DNA of 64,000 nt, from positions 1 to 64,000 of the forward strand of contig JAFGDZ010000034.1 of NCBI GenBank assembly GCA_016931855.1, in the 5' to 3' direction. This DNA comes from Bacteroidales bacterium. Lineage in GTDB: Bacteria > Bacteroidota > Bacteroidia > Bacteroidales > Tenuifilaceae. A program made the translations under genes and the position numbers. Under the pieces are notes generated by a model. That model did no database searches. It worked only from the letters and a program-made list of their open reading frames with translations, and was not told the origin of the DNA. Below are positions 17,462-26,739 of this stretch, one piece after another (position 1 is the stretch's first letter; each line of letters starts with the position of its first letter).

Positions 17462-19021
17462 ATGAGCATACAAATACTTTGGGTTGACGATGAGATTGAC
17501 CTTTTAAGGCCACACATTATTTTCCTTGAGGAAAAGGGCTATGCCCTTACTACAGCCAATAGCGGTAACGACGCCATTGATATAATTAGAACCCAAACCT
17601 TTGATTTGGTTTTCTTGGATGAGAATATGCCCGGACTAACGGGACTTCAAACCCTTGCCGTTATTAAGGAGATAAAACCCACCCTGCCCGTTGTTATGGT
17701 AACCAAGAGCGAGGAGGAGAACATAATGGATTTGGCAATAGGCTCCAAAATTGCCGATTACCTAATTAAGCCCGTTAGCCCCAAACAGGTTCTTCTATCC
17801 ATAAAAAAGAACGTACATAGCAAGCAGCTGGTTACCGAAAAAACTACAACCGATTACCGAGCGGAATTTGGCGTAATAGGGCAGCTAATTGCCTCCGCAA
17901 ATACCTTTGACAGCTGGGTTGAGATATACAAGAAACTGGTAACGTGGAGCATTCAAATAGCCGAATCATCGGATCCTAGCATTGGGCAAGTACTAGAGAT
18001 GCAGTGGAGCGAAGCAAACAACGAGTACGGCAAGTTCATTAAACGCAACTACACCACCTGGTTCGATAAAAAGGAAGACGAAAAGCCGCTTCTATCGCCC
18101 AGCCTGCTCCGCAGCAAGGTATTCCCAAAAATTGATGCGGGGAAAAAAGTGCTACTGCTCCTTATAGATAATCTACGTTACGACCAGTGGAAATCCATAG
18201 AGCCAATCCTAACACCCTACTGGCGAGTAGAAAAGGAAGAGCTCTTTTGCAGCATTCTCCCCACAGCAACGCAATACGCTCGCAATGCCATTTTCAGTGG
18301 ATTAATGCCCCTCGAGATACAGAAACTCTACCCTAACATGTGGATTTTTGACGAGGAAGAATCTGGGAAAAACCTTTACGAAGAGGAGCTTCTTAAGAAG
18401 CAAATTCAGCGCTATGGCAAGCAGTACAAGCTGTACTACGAAAAAACCAACACCATTAAGGCTGGTCAGAAAATTATGGATAACCTTAAAAATATCCTTA
18501 CCAACGACCTCACCGTACTGGTTTACAACTTTATTGATATTATATCGCATGCCCGAACCGATGTTGAGTTCATGCGCGACCTTGCCAGCGACGAAGCTGC
18601 TTACCTCTCGCTAACCAAATCGTGGTTTCTGCACTCAGATCTGTTAGCCCTGCTAAAAGCGGCTGCGGAACAAGATGTTACCCTTATAATTACCACCGAC
18701 CACGGCACCACAAAGGTTAGCAACGCCGTTAAGGTTGTTGGCGACCGTGCCACATCTACAAACCTAAGGTACAAGCTAGGTAAAAACCTAAACTACGAAG
18801 CTAAACAGGTTTTTGAGATACGAAAACCAGAAGAAATTCACCTGCCCAAACCAAATGTGAGCTCATCGTTTATATTTGCACTCGGAAACGATTTCTTTGC
18901 GTACCCAAACAACTACAACCACTACGCTAAGTACTACAAGAACACGTTCCAGCACGGAGGCGTTTCCCTTGAGGAAATGATTGTTCCCTTTATTGAACTA
19001 AAACCTAACGAGCAGCGATGA
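17462..19021 (+). CDS. porX: T9SS response regulator PorX
   Basis: Response regulator fused to a PglZ/alkaline-phosphatase-like domain. It controls T9SS gene expression with the kinase PorY and sigma factor SigP and also acts on oligonucleotides or cyclic nucleotides. The receiver domain spans residues 1-120, with acidic DDE at 9-11, phospho-acceptor Asp53 in FLDENMPG and the conserved Lys in YLIKPVSP. The PglZ domain (about 200-519) contains DNLRYDQW, a candidate nucleophile Thr in PTATQYARN, TDHGTTK, and a final His in FQHGGVSLEEM. Its stop codon overlaps the start of tsaE (ATGA). PorY is not in this window. Confidence 0.93.
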   Translation: MSIQILWVDDEIDLLRPHIIFLEEKGYALTTANSGNDAIDIIRTQTFDLVFLDENMPGLTGLQTLAVIKEIKPTLPVVMVTKSEEENIMDLAIGSKIADYLIKPVSPKQVLLSIKKNVHSKQLVTEKTTTDYRAEFGVIGQLIASANTFDSWVEIYKKLVTWSIQIAESSDPSIGQVLEMQWSEANNEYGKFIKRNYTTWFDKKEDEKPLLSPSLLRSKVFPKIDAGKKVLLLLIDNLRYDQWKSIEPILTPYWRVEKEELFCSILPTATQYARNAIFSGLMPLEIQKLYPNMWIFDEEESGKNLYEEELLKKQIQRYGKQYKLYYEKTNTIKAGQKIMDNLKNILTNDLTVLVYNFIDIISHARTDVEFMRDLASDEAAYLSLTKSWFLHSDLLALLKAAAEQDVTLIITTDHGTTKVSNAVKVVGDRATSTNLRYKLGKNLNYEAKQVFEIRKPEEIHLPKPNVSSSFIFALGNDFFAYPNNYNHYAKYYKNTFQHGGVSLEEMIVPFIELKPNEQR

Positions 19022-19440
19022 TTATTACGCAAATAACCAGTTTAAACAGCATTAGCACCGCAGCCAACGATGTTATAAAGGCCATAGGAACAAAAAACGT
19101 AGTTTGTTTCTATGGGGGCATGGGCGCAGGAAAAACCACGCTAATTAAGGCTATTTGTAAAAATATGGGCGTTACCGATAACGTGGCAAGCCCAACCTTT
19201 GCTCTGGTTAACGAGTATCGCGATGCCAGCAGTAGAATCATTTTCCACTTTGATTTTTACCGCATTAACAAGCTAGAGGAGGTTTACGACTTTGGCTACG
19301 AGGAGTACTTTTACAGCGACAACGCGTTGTGCCTTATAGAGTGGCCCGAACTAGTTGAGGATATCCTTCCCGAAGACAGTATTATTAAGCTCCACATATC
19401 CGTTAATCCCGATGGAACCAGAACGGTTACTGGTAGCTAG
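19018..19440 (+). CDS. tsaE: tRNA threonylcarbamoyladenosine protein TsaE
   Basis: A small P-loop ATPase of the complex that makes t6A at position 37 of ANN-decoding tRNAs. The 140-residue protein has Walker A GGMGAGKT at 33-40, the switch segment VASPTFALVNEY near 57-68, and HFDFYRI followed by IEWPEL near 107-112, all typical of TsaE. Length fits the family. Translation is coupled to porX through a 4-nt overlap. The essential tRNA gene thus shares an mRNA with the T9SS regulator. Confidence 0.93.
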   Translation: MIITQITSLNSISTAANDVIKAIGTKNVVCFYGGMGAGKTTLIKAICKNMGVTDNVASPTFALVNEYRDASSRIIFHFDFYRINKLEEVYDFGYEEYFYSDNALCLIEWPELVEDILPEDSIIKLHISVNPDGTRTVTGS

Positions 19441-19713
19441 TGGCTAGTATCTAGTTTTTAGTGTTTGGTGGCTAGTCTATTCATGTTCAATATTTAAGGA
19501 TAAAGGGTAAAGATTTAAGAAACTAGACGTTAGATGTCAGATGTCGAAATTCAAGCTTAAGAGAACTAAACACCAACGCCCAGCATTCAAAATTCCGGCA
19601 CATCGCAAATCCTTTAACGTTTAACTCGTCTCACGTTTTACATCCCAGAAGCCACTTGTTTCTATTCCATATTTGCGGTATATTTAACCGATTGAACATA
19701 AGCTGGTGACGTA
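19441..19713. other. Intergenic region with degenerate short repeats
   Basis: No gene is present. Just after tsaE there is a run of imperfect copies of a TAGTGGCTAGT-like unit (19436-19476). Near 19523-19545 there is a GTTAGATGTCAGATGTC run. Such drifted CTAG and AGATGTC tracts are not hairpins and have no coding potential. A promoter for alanine dehydrogenase should lie near 19660-19700, where CATATTTG (19668-19675) is close to a -7 box. Confidence 0.45.
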
Positions 19714-20973
19714 TTGCTAGCCTCCATGCCAATAAATATTAGCCTTAATACCATGGGTAGAATAGTTACACCAACGGCGCAGTTCCCTTTTACAAAAGGA
19801 CTAATGCCCCAAGAGGAGATGCTTGAGCTGGGAAAAAAGAGCCGCAAGCTAGTTATTGGAATTCCAAAGGAGTGTAATCCATCCGAAAGTCGAATACCCC
19901 TTACCCCCGAAGCGGTAGAGATGCTTGTGGCACAAGGCCACGAGATTATTATTGAGAAGGATGCGGGAAAAAAAACTCACTACTCAGATCAAGATTATAG
20001 CGAGCGTGGTGGCTTTATTGTTCAAACACCACAGGAGGTGTATAAAAGCGAGGTAATACTTAAGGTATCGCCCCTACTCCTGTCGGAAATAGAGCTGCTT
20101 AGCGAGAACCAAACCGTTATATCATCGTTACACCTAAACAACACAGCCGGACAATACCTGCGTAACCTTATGCAGAAAAGGGTTACGGCCATTGCCTTTG
20201 AGAGCATCCGCGACGACGACGGCGCACTTCCCATTGTGCGCGCCATGAGCTCCATTGCTGGTAACACATCTGTATTAGTGGCAGCCGAGCACCTAAGCAA
20301 CGTTAATGGCGGCAAGGGGGTTATGCTTGGTGGCATTAGCGGCATTACCCCAACTGAGGTGGTAATTCTGGGAGCAGGCACCGCTGGAGAGTTTGCAGCC
20401 AGAGCAGCACTGGGTCTTGGCGCCAGCGTTAAGGTTTTTGACGACTCCGTTAAACGGCTAATGGATCTGCAAAACATACTTGGTCAGCGCCTTTACACCT
20501 CCATTTTTCATCCCCAAGTGCTAGAGAAAGTGCTTCGTACTGCCGATGTGGTTATTGGCAATATCACCCAAGAAGAAACTAATGGCACCTACGTTGTATC
20601 TGAGGAGCTGGTTAAAATAATGAAAAAGGGCTCTGTTATAATCGACCTAAGCATAGATAAGGGCGGATGCTTCGAAACATCGGAGATAAGGGAGCACGCC
20701 TCGCCATCGTTTGTTAAACATGGGGTAATACACTACTGCGTACCCAATATCACCTCGCGTGTAGCACGAACAGCATCCATAGCCATGAGCAACGTTTTTG
20801 CCCCGCTCCTAGCCGAGGTTGGTCAACGTGGCGGCCTTAAGCAACAGGTGAAGGACGATCCCGGGTTTAGGCAGGGCATATACATCTTTAACGGGATACT
20901 CACCAATAGCTATCTAGGCGATTTATATGGCATCCCCTCGCGGGACATTAACCTACTTATGGCCGCATTCTAA
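19714..20973 (+). CDS. ald: Alanine dehydrogenase
   Basis: NAD-dependent enzyme converting alanine to pyruvate and ammonia. The 419-residue protein has an N-terminal extension of about 45 residues before the family start KLVIGIPKECNPSESRIPLTP. Conserved elements are GHEIIIEKDAG, the region with catalytic His in ISSLHLNN, the Rossmann motif VVILGAGTAGEFAARAALGLG near 210-230, and the nearby VFDDS that reads the NAD ribose. The extension contains MPQEEMLE, a feature seen in Bacteroidota homologues. An internal ATG at 19753 is an alternative start. It follows porX-tsaE at 273 bp and is probably separately transcribed. Confidence 0.88.
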   Translation: MLASMPINISLNTMGRIVTPTAQFPFTKGLMPQEEMLELGKKSRKLVIGIPKECNPSESRIPLTPEAVEMLVAQGHEIIIEKDAGKKTHYSDQDYSERGGFIVQTPQEVYKSEVILKVSPLLLSEIELLSENQTVISSLHLNNTAGQYLRNLMQKRVTAIAFESIRDDDGALPIVRAMSSIAGNTSVLVAAEHLSNVNGGKGVMLGGISGITPTEVVILGAGTAGEFAARAALGLGASVKVFDDSVKRLMDLQNILGQRLYTSIFHPQVLEKVLRTADVVIGNITQEETNGTYVVSEELVKIMKKGSVIIDLSIDKGGCFETSEIREHASPSFVKHGVIHYCVPNITSRVARTASIAMSNVFAPLLAEVGQRGGLKQQVKDDPGFRQGIYIFNGILTNSYLGDLYGIPSRDINLLMAAF

Positions 20974-21121
20974 GGCGCCTAACTCACCACCAATGTTAAC
21001 CAACAAAAAAAGGCAACGTTAGGTTGATGTTACACCTACCCATAACAACATAACCTCACCGCATTCCCATTGCCTTGAAATTTGAGGAAAAAGAGCTATT
21101 TTCCCCAGCAAAATCTAGAAC

Positions 21122-22255
21122 ATGCGCATTGCCATAAACACCCGTTTTCTAATTAAGAACAAACTTGAAGGAATAGGCTGGTTTACAAAAGAAACCGTGC
21201 AGCGCATTGTTCAGCAGCACCCAGAGCATGAGTTTTTTCTTTTGTTTGATAGACCATGGGATAGCGATTTTGTTTTTGCCCCAAACGTAACCCCCGTTAA
21301 GCTGTTCCCCCCTGCTAGGCACCCCTTTCTATGGGTTCTGTGGTTTGAAGTTGCGGTTGCCCGCTTTTTAAGAAGGCAACGCATAGATTTGTTTGTCTCA
21401 ACCGATGGGCAAATACCCCTAACATCAAAGGTTCCAGCAGTTACCGTAATACACGACATAAACTTTGAGCATTTCCCTCAGAACATACCTTTTACCGCCC
21501 GTTGCTATTACCGCTTCTTTTTTAAGCGATTCGCAAAAAAGGCACACAGAATTGCCACGGTAAGCGAGTACTCAAAAAGCGATATATGTAAAACTTACAA
21601 CATCCCAGAGAGTAAGATTGATGTGGTTTATAATGGGGCAAACAGCGCATACACCCCGTTGGAGCCCAATCAGGTTGCTGCTGTAAGAGAAAGAATTACA
21701 AATGGCGCCCCCTACTTTATCTTTGTAGGCGCCCTAAATCCACGCAAAAACGTGGCGCGCTTACTCCAAGCCTTTAACCTGTTTAAGCAGCAAACAAACA
21801 GCCCCATAAAACTGGTTATTGTTGGCGAGAAAATGTTTAAGACCACGGAGATATCGGAGGCCTACAATCAGCTTAGCTACAAGGATGACATTGTTTTTAG
21901 CGGACGGCTAAATGTTGACCAGCTAAGCCAAGTAACTGGCGCAGCCCTAGCCATGGTGTACGTTCCCTACTTTGAAGGGTTTGGCATACCAATACTTGAG
22001 GCAATGAGCTGCGATATACCTCTGGTTGCATCAACAAAAACAGCTATTCCAGAAGTTGCGGGGAAAGCAGCCTACTACGTGGACCCCTTTTCCGTTGAAT
22101 CCATAGCGCAGGGAATGAAACTTATTGCTACCGACCCACAGCTTAGGGATGCACTTATTGCCAAAGGGCGCACACAGCGCCAAAAATTTAGCTGGGATAA
22201 AACTGCCAGCGCACTTTACCAATGCATTAACACAACCATTAAGCAAATATGCTAA
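21122..22255 (+). CDS. Family 4 glycosyltransferase
   Basis: A 377-residue GT-B glycosyltransferase of the GT4 family that transfers a nucleotide-activated sugar in surface polysaccharide or lipid synthesis. The N-terminal half contains the acceptor-side [10 protein letters not shown] segment near 17-26. The C-terminal half has [21 protein letters not shown] near 198-218, FSGRLN, and the donor-binding [16 protein letters not shown] variant [15 protein letters not shown] near 281-295 with the E-x7-E pair. The acceptor and donor are not predictable. It overlaps rnhB by 7 nt, so the two are co-translated. Confidence 0.87.
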   Translation: MRIAINTRFLIKNKLEGIGWFTKETVQRIVQQHPEHEFFLLFDRPWDSDFVFAPNVTPVKLFPPARHPFLWVLWFEVAVARFLRRQRIDLFVSTDGQIPLTSKVPAVTVIHDINFEHFPQNIPFTARCYYRFFFKRFAKKAHRIATVSEYSKSDICKTYNIPESKIDVVYNGANSAYTPLEPNQVAAVRERITNGAPYFIFVGALNPRKNVARLLQAFNLFKQQTNSPIKLVIVGEKMFKTTEISEAYNQLSYKDDIVFSGRLNVDQLSQVTGAALAMVYVPYFEGFGIPILEAMSCDIPLVASTKTAIPEVAGKAAYYVDPFSVESIAQGMKLIATDPQLRDALIAKGRTQRQKFSWDKTASALYQCINTTIKQIC

Positions 22256-22848
22256 ACCCGTTCTACCAGGAATTGCTTGTTGAGGCTGGTTGCGACGAGG
22301 CTGGCCGCGGCTGCCTTGCTGGCCCTGTATTTGCTGCAGCAGTGATTCTGCCTAAAGATTTTTACCATCCGCTGCTAAACGACTCCAAGCAGCTCTCCCT
22401 AAAGCAGCGCATGCTGCTACGCCCAGTAATTGAGCAAAACGCCATAGACTATGCCGTTAGCACGGTATCGAGCCAGGAAATTGATAAGCTAAATATTCTA
22501 CGAGCCTCAATTACAGCCATGCACAGAGCAGTTGATTCACTTACCAAAGCAAAACCCGAACTGCTACTTATTGATGGCAATAGGTTCTACCCATATCAGG
22601 GCATAAACCATGTGTGCATAGTAAAAGGCGACTCCAAGTTTGCCTCAATTGCCGCGGCATCGGTTCTTGCAAAAACCTACCGCGACGACTACATGCTTGA
22701 GCAATCGCATATTTACAAGGAGTACGGATGGGAACGTAACATGGGCTACCCTACAAAGGAGCACAGGCAAGCCATTGAGCGCCTTGGCATAACGCCTTTG
22801 CACCGCATCACATTTAGGCTAACAAAGAGTAATACTAAACTTTTGTGA
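22249..22848 (+). CDS. rnhB: Ribonuclease HII
   Basis: Removes RNA from RNA-DNA hybrids, including single misincorporated ribonucleotides. The 199-residue protein carries the family signature [15 protein letters not shown] near 13-27 with the Asp-Glu catalytic pair. [11 protein letters not shown] near 103-113 supplies the third acidic residue, and [22 protein letters not shown] near 126-147 supplies the Asp and the substrate loop. Length is normal. It overlaps the preceding glycosyltransferase gene. Confidence 0.95.
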   Translation: MLNPFYQELLVEAGCDEAGRGCLAGPVFAAAVILPKDFYHPLLNDSKQLSLKQRMLLRPVIEQNAIDYAVSTVSSQEIDKLNILRASITAMHRAVDSLTKAKPELLLIDGNRFYPYQGINHVCIVKGDSKFASIAAASVLAKTYRDDYMLEQSHIYKEYGWERNMGYPTKEHRQAIERLGITPLHRITFRLTKSNTKLL

Positions 22849-22992
22849 GAAGGAATTGTTGGTACAGGCACCCCTTTGGGTTAAACCATTTACCAACCGT
22901 TCAATCAAAAAGCTACAGAAATAGAACCTTTACCAGAAGGATTTTTTATAACTGCCTTTATTTACAACACAATAACCTAAAAAGTTTATACT

Positions 22993-25146
22993 ATGATTAA
23001 ACGTTTGAGCCTTATTGCCGCTGCTGTGCTGGTTTTGTTTACCGGTGCTGCAAAAGCCGACGAGGGAATGTGGCTTCTACCCCTGCTAAAGCAGTTTAAC
23101 GAAGCCAAAATGCAAGAGCTGGGCCTTGAGCTAAACGCAGAGGATATCTACAGCATTAACAACACCAGCCTAAAAGACGCTATCGTAATTTTTGGCCGTG
23201 GCTGTACTGGTGAAGTAATATCGGACCAAGGCTTAGTTTTAACAAACCACCACTGCGGTTACGGAGCAATTCAGCAGCACAGTAAGCCCGGTGCCAACTA
23301 CCTTCAAGATGGATTCTGGGCAGAAACCCTACAGGACGAAATTCCAACCCCAGGGCTTACCATTACTTTCCTTGTTCGTATTGATGATGTTACCAGCCGC
23401 GTTGAAGCAGCGCTAAAGGCTGACATGAACGAGACCGACAGGAATAAAGCGGCTTGGGCCGAGGCCGACAAAATTGCCAGCGAAGCAACCGAGGGAACCC
23501 ACTACAATGCTAGGGTACAAAGCTTTTACGGTGGCAACAAGTACTACCTAATGGTTTACGAAACCTTTAAGGATATTAGAATGGTTGGTGCGCCTCCTTC
23601 ATCTATTGGTAAGTTTGGTGCCGATACCGACAACTGGATGTGGCCACGCCACACTGGTGACTTTAGCATGTTCCGTATTTACGCAAGTAAGGATAACAAG
23701 CCTGCCGATTACTCTGCCGACAACGTTCCCTACAAGCCTAAGCACCACCTTCCTATCTCTCTAAAAGGCGTTGAGCAAGGCGATTTCTCAATGATTATGG
23801 GTTACCCCGGTAGCACCCAAAGGTATATGACCTCATGGGAAGTTGATGAGCTAATCAAAATATCAAACGCAAACCGTATCTACATTCGCGGTATCCGTCA
23901 GGATATTCTTCTTGAGGATATGCTTTCCGATGAGGCCATTCGCATTAAATACGCCTCGAAATACGCTGGTTCTAGCAACTACTGGAAAAACTCCATTGGC
24001 ATGAACAAAGCGCTTAAAAGGCTCAAAATTTACGATAAGAAACAAGTAGAGGAAGCAGAGTACTCCAACTGGGTTAACGCAAACCCAAGCCGCAAGGCAA
24101 AGTATGGCGAAGCGCTTACCCTTATTCAGCAATCGGTTGAGAAACGCGCAGCGCTTCAGCATGTAACCCAATACATGATTGAAACGATGCTTAGAGGCAC
24201 CGAGGTTATTGGTTTTGCAGCCAATGCATCGCAGCTTGAAAAAGCCCTTAACGAGAAAAACAACGAGGAGATAGCCAAGCAGGTTGAGACACTAAAAAAA
24301 CGTGCAGCCGCATTCTACAAGGACTACAACGCGCCAACCGACCGCAAGGTAGGTAAAGCAATGTTCAGAATTTTTGCTCAGAACGTTGATAAAGCATACT
24401 ACCCAGAGGTATTTGCTACCATTGAGTCTAAGTACAAGAACGACTACGCTAAGTATATCGACGATATGTTTAACAAGTCAATCTTTACCGACGAGCAAAA
24501 GCTTAACAAGTTCCTAGAGAAGCCAAGCGCAAAACTTCTTGCAAAAGACCCAGCATTTATTGCAGGCACATCAATATTCAAGAAGTACAGCGAGCTTTAC
24601 AGCCAAATTGCCCCACTTAACGCAGATTTTGATAAGGGACACAGACTGTTTATTGCCGGAATTACAGAGAAAAACGAAGGCAAAGCAATGTACCCCGATG
24701 CAAACTTTACCATGCGTTTAACCTACGGGCAAATTAAGGATTACTACCCTATGGACGCAGTTCACTACGACTACATAACCACCCTTGACGGCGTTATGGA
24801 AAAAGAAGATGCCGACAACTGGGAGTTTGTTGTACCCGCTAAGCTAAAGGAACTTTACAAGAACAAGGACTTTGGCCAGTACGCTCTACCAAACGGCAAA
24901 ATGCCTGTAGCCTTTATCTCTACCAACGATATCACCGGCGGTAACTCAGGTAGCCCCGTTATCAATGGTAAAGGTGAGCTTATTGGAACCGCATTCGATG
25001 GTAACTGGGAAGCAATGAGCGGCGATATTGTATTTGAACCAGAGCTTCAGAGAACCATTAGCGTTGATATCCGTTACACCCTATTCATTGTTGAAAAATA
25101 TGCTGGGGCAAAGCGTTTAATTGACGAGATGACCATTGTTAAGTAG
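22993..25146 (+). CDS. S46 dipeptidyl-peptidase, DPP7-like
   Basis: Exported serine dipeptidyl-peptidase used by Bacteroidota to feed on peptides. The 717-residue protein has a signal peptide (cleavage near GAAKA-DEG), then EGMW, the mature N-terminus typical of S46. The catalytic His lies in LVLTNHHCGYG near 77-87, the Asp is in the MWPRHTGDFSMFRIYASKDNKPA neighbourhood, and the nucleophile Ser is in GGNSGSPV near 651. The residue 18 after that Ser is Gly (FDGNW). In Porphyromonas enzymes Gly here marks DPP7 (hydrophobic P1) and Arg marks DPP11 (acidic P1), so DPP7-like specificity is inferred. Confidence 0.9.
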   Translation: MIKRLSLIAAAVLVLFTGAAKADEGMWLLPLLKQFNEAKMQELGLELNAEDIYSINNTSLKDAIVIFGRGCTGEVISDQGLVLTNHHCGYGAIQQHSKPGANYLQDGFWAETLQDEIPTPGLTITFLVRIDDVTSRVEAALKADMNETDRNKAAWAEADKIASEATEGTHYNARVQSFYGGNKYYLMVYETFKDIRMVGAPPSSIGKFGADTDNWMWPRHTGDFSMFRIYASKDNKPADYSADNVPYKPKHHLPISLKGVEQGDFSMIMGYPGSTQRYMTSWEVDELIKISNANRIYIRGIRQDILLEDMLSDEAIRIKYASKYAGSSNYWKNSIGMNKALKRLKIYDKKQVEEAEYSNWVNANPSRKAKYGEALTLIQQSVEKRAALQHVTQYMIETMLRGTEVIGFAANASQLEKALNEKNNEEIAKQVETLKKRAAAFYKDYNAPTDRKVGKAMFRIFAQNVDKAYYPEVFATIESKYKNDYAKYIDDMFNKSIFTDEQKLNKFLEKPSAKLLAKDPAFIAGTSIFKKYSELYSQIAPLNADFDKGHRLFIAGITEKNEGKAMYPDANFTMRLTYGQIKDYYPMDAVHYDYITTLDGVMEKEDADNWEFVVPAKLKELYKNKDFGQYALPNGKMPVAFISTNDITGGNSGSPVINGKGELIGTAFDGNWEAMSGDIVFEPELQRTISVDIRYTLFIVEKYAGAKRLIDEMTIVK

Positions 25147-25165
25147 TTATTTGTTAAAAACCATA

Positions 25166-25200
25166 AAAAAAGGGCTTCGGTTTACGAAGCCCTTTTTTTT
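25166..25200 (+). terminator. Terminator after the S46 peptidase
   Basis: Stem 25166-25179 with 25185-25198, loop of 5 nt (25180-25184), then T residues. The left A run means it also works on the other strand. Confidence 0.85.
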
Positions 25201-25294
25201 ATTAGCGCATTTATACCATTCAATAACAAACACTTATGCCACATCCTGAAAATAACCAGTAACTAATCGCGTGTTTTTTTAAATAAAAAAGATG

Positions 25295-25302
25295 TATCTT
25301 CG
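25295..25302 (+). promoter_or_regulatory. siaB -7 element
   Basis: TATCTTCG is close to the TAnnTTTG consensus. The upstream T-rich stretch at 25273-25280 would supply a poor -33. It lies about 45 nt before the siaB start. Confidence 0.4.
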
Positions 25303-25344
25303 ATTAAGAATATTAATTTGGTTTTCTCAATTCCCTAATAGAAA

Positions 25345-25860
25345 GTGGATAACGGAGAAATAATACTGAACCACAAAGGTCCTTTAAGCTATGAAGAAAT
25401 TGGATTTCTTCTTAATAGGATGACTATGCTTTTAGATAAGCTGGGCATGAATGTTACTACCAAGAAAAAAGCATACTCTGCAATGGTAGAAAGCCTAGAG
25501 AATATATATAAGCATCAGGATATTATTGCAGACGATTTTGAGCACGTTCCCCTTTTTACAATGGAGCGGTGCGATGAGAGTTTCTGCATATCAGCATCGA
25601 ACTCAATTTTAAACCATAAGATTCCCGCATTAAAGGAGAAGCTAGACAGAGTAAACTCCCTTGACAAAAACGGACTAAAGGATCTTTACAAATCTACCAT
25701 TTTAAGCGGAAATGTTTCGCCAAAGGGTGGTGCAGGATTGGGCATAATTAACATTGCAAAAGTGTCGGAGAATAAAATTGTTTACTCTTTTAAACAGATG
25801 AACGATACCCATTCCTACTTCAACATTAAAGTTACCATAAGCCATAAAAACACCAAATAA
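25345..25860 (+). CDS. SiaB-family protein kinase (DUF6272)
   Basis: A 171-residue protein of the SiaB family, kinases with an anti-sigma/GHKL-like fold that phosphorylate the partner SiaC. Recognisable parts are the N-terminal GPLSYEEIGFLLNRM segment, the NIYKHQ region near 50-55 with the expected Asn of an N-box-like helix, and GGAGLGIINIAK near 132-143, which corresponds to the ATP-lid glycine motif. The start is GTG, chosen because the conserved domain begins within a few residues. Two SiaC genes follow at 7 bp and 54 bp spacing, and the three are probably one operon. Confidence 0.82.
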   Translation: MDNGEIILNHKGPLSYEEIGFLLNRMTMLLDKLGMNVTTKKKAYSAMVESLENIYKHQDIIADDFEHVPLFTMERCDESFCISASNSILNHKIPALKEKLDRVNSLDKNGLKDLYKSTILSGNVSPKGGAGLGIINIAKVSENKIVYSFKQMNDTHSYFNIKVTISHKNTK

Positions 25861-25867
25861 TGTAGCT

Positions 25868-26272
25868 ATGGAACCCTTAATTATAGAACCCACGGAGTTT
25901 ACCCCCAACGTTTTATTTGACCCGAACAATAGCGTTTTTGAAATTTCTGGTTTTTCACGTCCCGAGAATGTGATTGGTTTTTACAGGCCGATACTTAAGT
26001 GGCTTGAGGAGTTTAATGATAATTTACTTAGCATTAATACCGATTATAAGAAAAGCCAGCTCACCATAAACCTAAAGATGACCTACTTCAACTCTGCATC
26101 CAGCAAGTTTCTTTTAGACATACTGCTAGAATTTATGAAGTTCCATTCAAAGGGAAACAAGGTTGATATTAACTGGTTTTACGAAGAGGGCGACGACGAA
26201 ATACAGGAATCGGGAGAGGAGATGTCGGACATGATAGGCTACCCGTTCAACTTTATATCGTACAAAAACTAG
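25868..26272 (+). CDS. SiaC-family phosphoprotein (DUF1987), copy 1
   Basis: A 134-residue SiaC protein. In Pseudomonas, SiaC is phosphorylated by SiaB at Thr68 and in its dephosphorylated form activates the diguanylate cyclase SiaD. Conserved elements are FEISGFSRPENV near 26-37, YFNSASSK near 69-76, and the acidic strand INWFYEEGDDEIQESGEEMSDM near 95-116. The residue matching Thr68 is Ser in NSAS. It is next to the SiaB-like kinase and therefore its likely substrate. Confidence 0.83.
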   Translation: MEPLIIEPTEFTPNVLFDPNNSVFEISGFSRPENVIGFYRPILKWLEEFNDNLLSINTDYKKSQLTINLKMTYFNSASSKFLLDILLEFMKFHSKGNKVDINWFYEEGDDEIQESGEEMSDMIGYPFNFISYKN

Positions 26273-26326
26273 CTAGGCGATACTTGCTGTAACAGTTCTT
26301 TTATAAAAAGAAACAACTGTGTTCTA

Positions 26327-26737
26327 ATGGAAGACCTAATAATAGAAGGAACTAACATATCTCCAAAGGTTTGCTTTGAACCTAAAAGGAATCTGCTTGA
26401 GATTGGGGGCTACTCTCGTCCGGAAAACGTACGTGATTTTTTCTACCCAATAATTAGCTGGTTAGAGAAATACCGCGGTAGCCTTGCTGCCGAGTCCAAC
26501 CAAGGTACAAGCAGAGAGCCAATCACCTTTAAGTTTAAGTTCATCTACTTTAACTCTTCCTCAGCAAAGTTTATTTACGACATAGTTATTGAGCTTAGCG
26601 AGCTTCAGCGCATTGGCGTTCCTCTTAAAATATACTGGTACTTTGATGAGGACGATGAGGAACTTCACGAAGCTGGCGAGGAGCTATCAGATATGGCTCA
26701 TGTTCCTTTCTCATTCGTGGAAATTAAGCAGCAATAA
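26327..26737 (+). CDS. SiaC-family phosphoprotein (DUF1987), copy 2
   Basis: A 136-residue SiaC paralog, third gene after siaB. It shows LEIGGYSRPENVRDF, YFNSSSAK, and IYWYFDEDDEELHEAGEELSDM. The residue at the Thr68 position is Ser (NSSS). It has diverged from copy 1 but keeps every signature, so both are probably functional. Its stop codon is 2 nt from the stop of the convergent gene, with no terminator visible between them. Confidence 0.83.
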   Translation: MEDLIIEGTNISPKVCFEPKRNLLEIGGYSRPENVRDFFYPIISWLEKYRGSLAAESNQGTSREPITFKFKFIYFNSSSAKFIYDIVIELSELQRIGVPLKIYWYFDEDDEELHEAGEELSDMAHVPFSFVEIKQQ

Positions 26738-26739
26738 CG

